From Bacteroidia bacterium (lineage in GTDB: Bacteria; Bacteroidota; Bacteroidia; Bacteroidales; Azobacteroidaceae): a stretch of DNA of 7,416 bases. Location: assembly GCA_025996835.1 (NCBI GenBank), contig BNTU01000141.1, positions 1 to 7,416 of the forward strand, read 5' to 3'. The notes below the pieces were generated by a model, which was given only the letters and a program-made list of their open reading frames with translations, searched no databases and had not been told where the DNA came from. Positions 1 to 6,082 of the stretch are shown in pieces. Each line of letters starts with the position of its first letter. Position 1 is the stretch's first letter. The position numbers were made by a program, and so were the translations under genes.

Positions 1-829
1 CGGCATTATTTGTACCGCCGTTCAGCACGTATGTGATAGCGTACAACGGAGCTGTCCACTGCGCGGTAAATGTTTTTTCGCCGGTGCTGCCTGTTTGTAT
101 GGTGTTGCCTTCTTCCCAACTACCTGTGTAGCCTATTTTTGTGGGTCGCTGCAAAGTGATAGCACTTTCGATGGTGTAATAACCGGGGTTGCCGACATTA
201 TTCGTCCCCCCGTTCAGCACATAAGTGATGGGGTATGGCGTTGTTACCCACTGAGCGGTAAAGATTTTTTCGCCGGTGCTGCCTGCCGCCACGATGCTGC
301 CTTCCGCCCATCCGGCAAAGGTATACCCCACCCGTGTGGGGTCTTGCAAGATGATAGCCTGCCCTTCTATGGCATAAGTGGGTGGGTTGTCGGGATGATT
401 CACGCCGCCGTTCAGATTGTAGGTGATGGGGTATGAAGTGGCAGTCCACTGTGCGGTAAACGTTTTTGCGCCGGTGCTACCCGTTGCAATAGTGCCGCCC
501 TCTACCCATTGCTGAAACGAGTAGCCCTCTTTGGTGGGGTTTTGCAGGATGATAGTCGCACTTTCGCTCATATAACTGGCGGGATTGCCGGCATGATTGG
601 TGCCGCCGCCCAGCACGTAGGTGATTGGATAGAGTGCAGTTGTCCACTGCGCGGTAAACGTTTTATCGCCGGTGCTGCCGGTTGCAATGCTGTTGCCCCC
701 AACCCACCCGGCAAAGGTATAGCCCTCACGGGTAGGGTTTTGCATAAAAATTGTGGGGTTGTCTATCGTGTAATCGACCGGATTTTTTGCATGATTGGTG
801 CCGCCATTCAGCACATAATTCACCGCATA
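1..829 (-). repeat. Tandem InlB/Listeria-Bacteroides repeats, 198-bp unit
   Basis: Four complete units and the start of a fifth lie in the coding frame. They begin at 829, 631, 433, 235 and 43. Units 1-3 are exactly 198 bp (66 residues). Unit 4 is 192 bp (64 residues), having lost one residue in the ESAITLQRP segment and one in GYTGSW, where the others have GYTFAGW. Each unit reads roughly YPITYVLNGGTN, NP..Y, a Q(N/D)PT segment, GYTFAGW, then STGEKTFTAQW. In known members this pattern forms a small beta-grasp-like fold strung as a stalk. The array continues past the left edge, so the copy number is unknown. Confidence 0.93.
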
Positions 830-1705
830 AGTGAGTACTTTGAACGATACAGAGATGGTGTGGTTGGCAGTTACATTCGTAAAATTATAGGTATTTTCGT
901 TAGCCAACACAGCGGCGGTAACATCTTTTCCGTCCACCAAAACGGTGTTGATTTCGTAGCCGGCATTGGGGATAAACGTGTAGGTTTTACTACCACTTCC
1001 ATCGGCAGGCATCGTTTGCACGGCACCATCCGGCGAAACGCTACCTTTTCCTCCGGCAATAGACAGGGTAATAGAGAGGACTTCTTCAAAATGAGCCACC
1101 AGGTCAACGCCGGCGTCCACCGTAAAGTTTGAAATAGCGGCATCACTCCCCTTATACGTCCACTTCACAAACTGATGACCGGCATTGGCAACAGGCTTAA
1201 AAAAATCGTCAATCAAAAATGTCCCGGCCGGAAAAGTGAGTGACGCAGGAGAAACGCTCCCGTAGCCTGTTTTGTTGCCGCTGACATTCACCGGTTTAAA
1301 GAACTCCGCCCACACATCGACACTGTTATAGGCATTCTCCGAACCGGCAGGCACGGTGAGAGTACATTTACTCTTGTCCACGCCACCAAACGCACCGGAA
1401 GACACGCTCGGCGGAGTAGGGTTTGAACAAACAATAGAAGTAAGATTGCACCCCTCAAAAGCATACGCCCCAATGCCGGTAACTTCTGCATGGATGACCA
1501 CCCGCTTAATGACAGGCGCCCATTGATACCACGGAGCCTTCTTAGACTTAAAATCCTTCATCTCTCCGGAGCCCCCAATAGTAAGCGAACCATCGCCGGC
1601 AAGTTCAATAGTAACCTTGCCGGAAGTCCACGGTCCGGTCGATTGCGCCGACAAACCGCCGCAAGCAACCAATGCCATGAATATTGATGTTATAAATCGC
1701 TTCAT
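1..1705 (-). CDS. BspA-like LRR / Listeria-Bacteroides repeat surface protein, 3' end beyond left edge
   Basis: This reading frame is open from ATG at 1705 to the left edge (568 full codons, no stop), so the C-terminus is missing. An in-frame TGA lies directly upstream (1708-1706), and this ATG begins a good signal peptide (MKRFITSIFMALVACGGLSA, cleavage near residue 20-21), which fixes the start. Residues about 22-136 resemble the BspA-type LRR_5 family: GDGSLTIGGSGEM, then an APWYQW segment, IGAYAFEGC, and a closing TLTVPAGSENAY..VWAEFF segment. Residues about 140-205 (GYGSVSPASLTFPAG...) and 207-288 (GKGSVSPDGAV...) look like divergent InlB-type beta-repeats. From residue 293 there are near-identical Listeria-Bacteroides repeats (Flg_new/InlB B-repeat type: YVLNGGTN, GYTFAGW, STGDKTFTAQW). 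Known members of these families are exported cell-surface proteins, often adhesins. A T9SS tail would be expected past the edge but is not visible. The specific ligand is unknown. It lies 129 bp downstream of the 1382-residue gene in the same orientation. Confidence 0.93.
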   Translation of the reverse strand, partial: MKRFITSIFMALVACGGLSAQSTGPWTSGKVTIELAGDGSLTIGGSGEMKDFKSKKAPWYQWAPVIKRVVIHAEVTGIGAYAFEGCNLTSIVCSNPTPPSVSSGAFGGVDKSKCTLTVPAGSENAYNSVDVWAEFFKPVNVSGNKTGYGSVSPASLTFPAGTFLIDDFFKPVANAGHQFVKWTYKGSDAAISNFTVDAGVDLVAHFEEVLSITLSIAGGKGSVSPDGAVQTMPADGSGSKTYTFIPNAGYEINTVLVDGKDVTAAVLANENTYNFTNVTANHTISVSFKVLTYAVNYVLNGGTNHAKNPVDYTIDNPTIFMQNPTREGYTFAGWVGGNSIATGSTGDKTFTAQWTTALYPITYVLGGGTNHAGNPASYMSESATIILQNPTKEGYSFQQWVEGGTIATGSTGAKTFTAQWTATSYPITYNLNGGVNHPDNPPTYAIEGQAIILQDPTRVGYTFAGWAEGSIVAAGSTGEKIFTAQWVTTPYPITYVLNGGTNNVGNPGYYTIESAITLQRPTKIGYTGSWEEGNTIQTGSTGEKTFTAQWTAPLYAITYVLNGGTNNA

Positions 1706-1731
1706 TCAAATACGTCGTAATTCGTGATTTC

Positions 1732-1828
1732 GTCATTGCGGGCTTGACCCGCAATCCCCTGTGCTACATTCCCTGTTGCCCAACATTCGGTTTCTTCTCA
1801 GGGGATTGCGGGTCAAGCCCGCAATGAC
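1732..1828. repeat. 97-bp palindromic element with perfect 30-bp inverted arms
   Basis: The left arm (1732-1761, beginning GTCATTGCGGGCTTGACC) is the exact reverse complement of the right arm (1799-1828), with a 37-nt loop between them. Each arm also contains a smaller hairpin with an 8-bp stem and 5-nt loop: ATTGCGGG/CCCGCAAT at 1735-1755 and at 1805-1825. A transcript could therefore fold as one long stem or as two short ones. It begins 7 bp past the TGA of the 1382-residue gene. It resembles dispersed REP-type or MITE-like palindromes (inference). No target-site duplication is seen in the flanks. It may stop or stabilise the upstream transcript, but no T-run follows it on the transcribed strand, so it is not a standard intrinsic terminator. 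Confidence 0.9.
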
Positions 1829-1834
1829 AAACTC

Positions 1835-4800
1835 TCAATTCTTAATCACCTTTGCCTGTTTGCCGTTTACTCTTAGGACGAATGTTCCTTTTGGCAGGGA
1901 TGATAGATTGATTGTTGTTTGATTTTTTGCGGCTACCGTTTGGAATATCATTTGTCCGTAGGTGCTGAAGATTTCTATTTTGTCGCCTTCTGCAATATCA
2001 ACGCCTTCCAGCGTTACCCAGTCCACTGCGGGATTTGGATAACTGCGCAGGGGAGCTTGTGCTTGGGTTGGCACCACGAAATGGCAATTGCAAGCCGTCA
2101 CCGGTGCAGGTAGAGGCTCCCCGTCTTTCGTTCCCCACAACCGCACCGAATAATCACCTGAATAGTAGGCGACATAATTCCCGCTCAGCGTATCACTGAC
2201 CATATCGGGAATCGCTACCATTGTTCTGAGAGAGTCCACATAATGCTCCCAATGATACGATTCAAAGACATAGCCGCCATTATATTTCGGATTATTGATT
2301 ACCGTCAGCACATTGTCCCAAAGTAGCATCAGAACCGGCTCACAGGGATAACTTTTCGCATCAAAAAGGTCAGTCTCGTCCTCTATTTCTCGCCAATCAG
2401 GATACCCATCCTTATCCGTATCAACATCCTCGTTGGCAGGTTTCCCTGTCTTGGCATCCCCTTTCTGTGGATTGCTATTGGCATCGAGTGGGTCGTAGCC
2501 ATGATTTATTTCCCATCGGTCGGGATAATGGTCGTTATCCGAATCTTTTACCCACTGGAGGCTCGGTATGCTCTCCGTGTTGGTTGGGTCGGAGCCATAG
2601 TCTATTTCCCAGTCATCAATATAGCCATCGCCGTCTGTATCGACAGTAGGGTTAGCCGGTTGGTCTATCCACGGATTGCCTTTGAGGGGATTGTTCTCCT
2701 TGTCGGTGGGGTCGTAGCCGTGTGCTATTTCCCATGCATCGAGGTAGCCATCGTCGTCCGTATCTTGCGTTTTTGAATAATCTGCTGCCCCGTCAATCCC
2801 TTTGAGCGGATTGCTATTCACATTAGTTGGGTTATACGAGTGAGCTATTTCCCACTTGTCAGGATAGCCATCTTCGTCCGCATCGGCATACGGATTCGGC
2901 TGTTGGTCGGCTCTTGGACCGCCCTTGATGGGATTACTCTCCGCATCGGTCGGGTCATAGCCATTTTCGACTTCCCACCGGTCGGGGTATCCGTCATTGT
3001 CTGTATCCATATTGAGGTCTAACATGCCGCTGATTGGATTGCTCAGGGGGTTTACCGGATTATAGCGATTGGGATGGTTTATTTCCCAACGGTCGGGATA
3101 ACCATCACTATCGGTATCGGGATTAGGAATAGCCGCCACACCGTGTGCTACATCGCCCATGAGAGGATTGCTATAATAACTAACCGGGCTGTAGACACCA
3201 CTTTCTATTTCCCACCAATCGGGATAGCCATCACCGTCTGTATCGACATTGGGGTTAGGGGTTTTACCGGCACTAATACCGTCGGGTCGAGGCACACCCT
3301 TGATTGGATTGCTATTCTCATTCGTCGGGTAATAGCCATTTTCTATTTCCCACCTGTCGGGATAGCCATCGTTATCCGAATCGGCATTGGGGTTAGGCAG
3401 AACGCCAAAACCACCCGCTAATGGATTGCTATTATCGTCTGTTGGGTCATAAATATGTTTGCCATCGGCATTGCGTTGGGCAACTTCCCACCTGTCAGGA
3501 TAGCCATCGCCGTCTGTATCGGCATTCGGATTATCGGATAGGGGATTGCTATCGGGGTTAGTCGGGTCAAAGCCTTTTTTGATTTCCCACTTGTCGGGAT
3601 AGCCGTCATCGTCCGTATCGGCATTGGGGTTAGCGGGCGTATCTTTATTTTTCCCGTTCGGGAGTGGATTACCATAAATTGGATTGCTATTCGCCAACAC
3701 CGGGCTATAGCCTTCCTCTATTTCCCACGCATCAGGGTAGCCATCATTATCCGAATCGGCGTTCGGGCTAGCAGGTTTACCGTTACCGCCCTTGACGGGA
3801 TTGTTATTGGCGTTAGTTGGGTCATAGTCGTAGCGTCTTTCCCACTCGTCAGGATAGAGGTCTTCATCCGAATCGGCATTCGGGTTAGCCGCTATAGGTC
3901 GGCTTGGATTTTTAGCACCGTAGATTGGATTATCTTGCTCGTTAACCGGATTATAGCCTCTTTCTATTTCCCACTTGTCAGGATATTTGTCACCGTCCGA
4001 ATCGACATTCGGGTCCGGCGGCACCCCATGACTGCTCGCGGTTAGTTGCGGATTGCTATTCCTATTAACCGTATTATAGCCTCTCGCTGCTTCCCACCAA
4101 TCAGGATAGCCATCACTGTCCGAATCCAGATAGAGGTCGTCGCTGTCCGGGCAGTCAAATCTATCGCCCGGGTCATAGCCGTTGTCTATTTCCCAACTGT
4201 CGAGATAGCCGTCACCGTCCGAATCGGCATTTGGATTAGCGGTTTTACCTGCACCGCCCTTGATGGGATTGCTATCCGGATTAGTCGGGTCATAGCCGTT
4301 GTTGATTTCCCACCTATCGAGATAGCCATCGCCATCCGAATCCGCGTCGGGGTTCGCCGGTTTATCGTCACCGTTGCCTTTGAGGGGATTGTTATTCGCA
4401 TTAGTTGGGTCATAGCGGTTGTCTATTTCCCAACTATCGGGGTAATGGTCGAGGTCCGTATCAACATTCGGGTTAGCCGGATTCCCTGCACCGCCCTTGA
4501 TTGGATTGTTATTCGCATTAATTGGGTCATAGCCGTGGTCTATTTCCCAACTATCGAGGTAATGGTCTTCGTCTGTATCAGCATCCGGATTAGCGGGTTT
4601 ATTAATAGGTTTAACGCTACGGAGGCTATCATTGCCGAGTATCGGATTGCTAGTATCCTGACACGGGTCATAGCCGTTTGCTATCTCCCAACTGTCGGGA
4701 TAACCGTCATTGTCCGAATCGGCATTCGGGTTAGCCGGTTTATCGGCACCGTTGCCCTGAAGGGGATTGTAATTCGCAACAGTCGGATTATAGCCGTTGT

Positions 4801-5983
4801 CGATTTCCCACTTATCAAGATAGCTATCTCCATCCGCATCGGCGTACTGGTTTTCGGGTTTAGCCCTCTTGACATCGCCCTTGATTGGATTGCTATTCAG
4901 GTCAGTTGGGTCATAGCCATTGTTGATTTCCCAAAAATCGGGATAACGGTCGCCGTCCGTATCAATAGTGAGATTATCAAGTCCATTGGTGCCACCATTT
5001 ATAGGGTTGCTGAACGGGTCACATGGGTCATAGTATTTACCGCGGTGTCTGTCATTATCAATTTCCCACACATCAGGATAGCCATCATTATCCACATCTG
5101 CCATTGGGTCAGCCGGAGTAAGTTCATTGATTCCGCCCACTACTCCGAAACTCACCAATGGATTGCTACTGGGATTCCACAAGTCATAGCCATTCAATAT
5201 TTCCCACCGGTCGTTATAGCCATCCCCGTCTGTATCCACTTTTGGGTTAGCCGGTTTAACTTTAGTCGGGTCACTATCTTGATTTCCTACGATTGGATTG
5301 CTCAGAGAGTCTGTCTGTTTATAGCCGTGTGCTTGTTCCCACCAGTCAGGATAATAGTCTCTGTCCGTATCTTCATTGGAGTCTACACTATTATCCGGAT
5401 GGCTATTGGGGTTGAACGGGTCGTAGTCATGTTCCATTTCCCACTTGTCGGGATAGCCATCTTCGTCCGTATCGACATCTGCATCGGGACTTGCTGAGGT
5501 TGGATTGCTATCCACATTGTATGGGTCATAGCCGTGTTCTGTTTCCCACACATCGGGGTAACCATCGCCGTCTGTATCAACAGAAACAGGCACCAACTGA
5601 AACACAAAGTCCTCTACAACATCCTCTGCAAAGTGTGTTCCCGGCGTTGGTTGATTAAAACGGCGTTCATAATTGACACCGACACGAAGGTCATAGACCT
5701 TGAAAGTAAGCTCTACACTAGATTCACCTTCAACGGTAATAAACCAGTCATCACCAGTCGAGGTGGAAGACACTCCACGACACTCTCCACCGGTGGTAAA
5801 AACACCTATTGCTATACCGTCGCGCACGATGATGTCACCCACTTTCACAACCACACTTATACCCATAGTACTTGGATATGTCCCGGTCGCCGGTCGTGTC
5901 CAAGAAGCGGGGAGTGCAGCCTGCACTCGCAGCCCTGTAAACAAGACCAAACACAATAACCAATAAAAATTTTTCCGTTTCAT
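1835..5983 (-). CDS. T9SS-exported protein with 27 thrombospondin type 3-like repeats
   Basis: This is a complete gene of 1382 residues, ending in TGA at 1837-1835. Residues 1-22 are a signal peptide (MKRKNFYWLLCLVLFTGLRVQA). Residues about 26-134 form a beta-rich domain with VFTTGGECRG (Cys68) and LTFKVYD, also found in the gene to the right. Residues 135 to about 1213 hold 27 acidic repeats averaging 40 residues, with consensus DTDGDGYPDxWEI, GYDPTN, SNPIKG. The D-x-D-x-D pattern is that of thrombospondin type 3 calcium-binding loops, so Ca2+-stabilised rigidity is likely (inference). Residues about 1214-1300 are a non-repeat module (LLWDNVLTVINN, NGGYVFESY..W, YYSGDYSVRL) of a kind found ahead of sorting tails in Bacteroidota proteins. 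Residues about 1313-1382 are a Por-secretion (T9SS) C-terminal sorting domain: SYPNPAVDWVTLEG, IEIFSTYGQMI, LPKGTFVLRV, KVIKN. The product should pass the inner membrane by Sec, cross the outer membrane by T9SS, and be anchored or released. No catalytic motif is visible. A surface stalk or adhesin is the best guess, and the binding partner is unknown. Confidence 0.96.
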   Translation of the reverse strand: MKRKNFYWLLCLVLFTGLRVQAALPASWTRPATGTYPSTMGISVVVKVGDIIVRDGIAIGVFTTGGECRGVSSTSTGDDWFITVEGESSVELTFKVYDLRVGVNYERRFNQPTPGTHFAEDVVEDFVFQLVPVSVDTDGDGYPDVWETEHGYDPYNVDSNPTSASPDADVDTDEDGYPDKWEMEHDYDPFNPNSHPDNSVDSNEDTDRDYYPDWWEQAHGYKQTDSLSNPIVGNQDSDPTKVKPANPKVDTDGDGYNDRWEILNGYDLWNPSSNPLVSFGVVGGINELTPADPMADVDNDGYPDVWEIDNDRHRGKYYDPCDPFSNPINGGTNGLDNLTIDTDGDRYPDFWEINNGYDPTDLNSNPIKGDVKRAKPENQYADADGDSYLDKWEIDNGYNPTVANYNPLQGNGADKPANPNADSDNDGYPDSWEIANGYDPCQDTSNPILGNDSLRSVKPINKPANPDADTDEDHYLDSWEIDHGYDPINANNNPIKGGAGNPANPNVDTDLDHYPDSWEIDNRYDPTNANNNPLKGNGDDKPANPDADSDGDGYLDRWEINNGYDPTNPDSNPIKGGAGKTANPNADSDGDGYLDSWEIDNGYDPGDRFDCPDSDDLYLDSDSDGYPDWWEAARGYNTVNRNSNPQLTASSHGVPPDPNVDSDGDKYPDKWEIERGYNPVNEQDNPIYGAKNPSRPIAANPNADSDEDLYPDEWERRYDYDPTNANNNPVKGGNGKPASPNADSDNDGYPDAWEIEEGYSPVLANSNPIYGNPLPNGKNKDTPANPNADTDDDGYPDKWEIKKGFDPTNPDSNPLSDNPNADTDGDGYPDRWEVAQRNADGKHIYDPTDDNSNPLAGGFGVLPNPNADSDNDGYPDRWEIENGYYPTNENSNPIKGVPRPDGISAGKTPNPNVDTDGDGYPDWWEIESGVYSPVSYYSNPLMGDVAHGVAAIPNPDTDSDGYPDRWEINHPNRYNPVNPLSNPISGMLDLNMDTDNDGYPDRWEVENGYDPTDAESNPIKGGPRADQQPNPYADADEDGYPDKWEIAHSYNPTNVNSNPLKGIDGAADYSKTQDTDDDGYLDAWEIAHGYDPTDKENNPLKGNPWIDQPANPTVDTDGDGYIDDWEIDYGSDPTNTESIPSLQWVKDSDNDHYPDRWEINHGYDPLDANSNPQKGDAKTGKPANEDVDTDKDGYPDWREIEDETDLFDAKSYPCEPVLMLLWDNVLTVINNPKYNGGYVFESYHWEHYVDSLRTMVAIPDMVSDTLSGNYVAYYSGDYSVRLWGTKDGEPLPAPVTACNCHFVVPTQAQAPLRSYPNPAVDWVTLEGVDIAEGDKIEIFSTYGQMIFQTVAAKNQTTINLSSLPKGTFVLRVNGKQAKVIKN
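2345..5581 (-). repeat. 27-unit TSP3-like coding repeat array, about 120-bp period
   Basis: The array covers residues 135 to about 1213 of the 1382-residue protein. I counted 27 units, and D-x-D-x-D-x-Y-x-D is present in all 27. The following W-E is present in 26; the last unit, at about 2425-2345, reads PDWREIE instead. Linkers between the SNP motif and the next loop vary from a few residues to about 19 and often end in KPANPN. Odd units include one with an inserted DRHRGKYYDPCDP segment (near 5030-5070), one lacking the SNP tail (GYDPGDRFDCPDSDD, near 4130-4175), and two with stretched middle segments (QRNADGKHIYDP near 3440-3490; NHPNRYNP near 3050-3085). At DNA level the units share words such as the plus-strand 'atagccatc' but differ at many third positions, so they are not recent perfect copies. 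Confidence 0.95.
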
Positions 5984-6023
5984 ATTATCTGTTTTTTATG
6001 CTACTTAATTTTTAACCAGCCTG

Positions 6024-6031
6024 CAAAGGTA
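6024..6031 (-). promoter_or_regulatory. Candidate Bacteroidota -7 box for the 1382-residue gene
   Basis: The minus strand reads TACCTTTG here, an exact match to the Bacteroides-type -7 consensus TAnnTTTG. It lies in an AT-rich 99-bp spacer (5984-6082) between the stop of the upstream gene and the ATG at 5983. Transcription would start around 6018, giving a leader of about 35 nt with no Shine-Dalgarno sequence, as is usual in this phylum. No clear -33 TTTG is present 19-21 bp upstream; the nearest TTG (6046-6044) is only 12 bp away. The call therefore rests on the -7 box and position alone. The rest of the spacer is AT-rich with no GC-rich hairpin. Confidence 0.5.
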
Positions 6032-6082
6032 AGTCATTTTTTTCAATTACTATTTTAAATTTTAAAACTTTAATTTAAATTA

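Noticed and set aside
95..1132. Plus-strand open frames at 95-436 and 509-1132
   Set aside because: They are antisense to the InlB-type repeat gene, whose minus frame gives a signal peptide, LRR segment and known repeats.
1732..1828. Intrinsic terminator for the 1382-residue gene
   Set aside because: The stem is strong, but no T-run follows it on the minus strand and the arms are much longer than usual, so a dispersed palindromic element fits better; a secondary role in termination stays possible.
4046..5497. A 483-residue plus-strand open frame, plus others at 2501-2776 and 3074-3421
   Set aside because: They lie antisense to the TSP3-like array and repeat with the same 120-bp period (VIAVVYFPTVEIAI-like). 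They are open only because the sense repeat lacks the codons that would give stops in that frame. No independent domain or start signal is seen.
2345..5581. A CRISPR-like array, given regular spacing of about 120 bp
   Set aside because: The repeats are degenerate, in frame, of variable length and encode a clear protein consensus; there are no identical short repeats with unrelated spacers.
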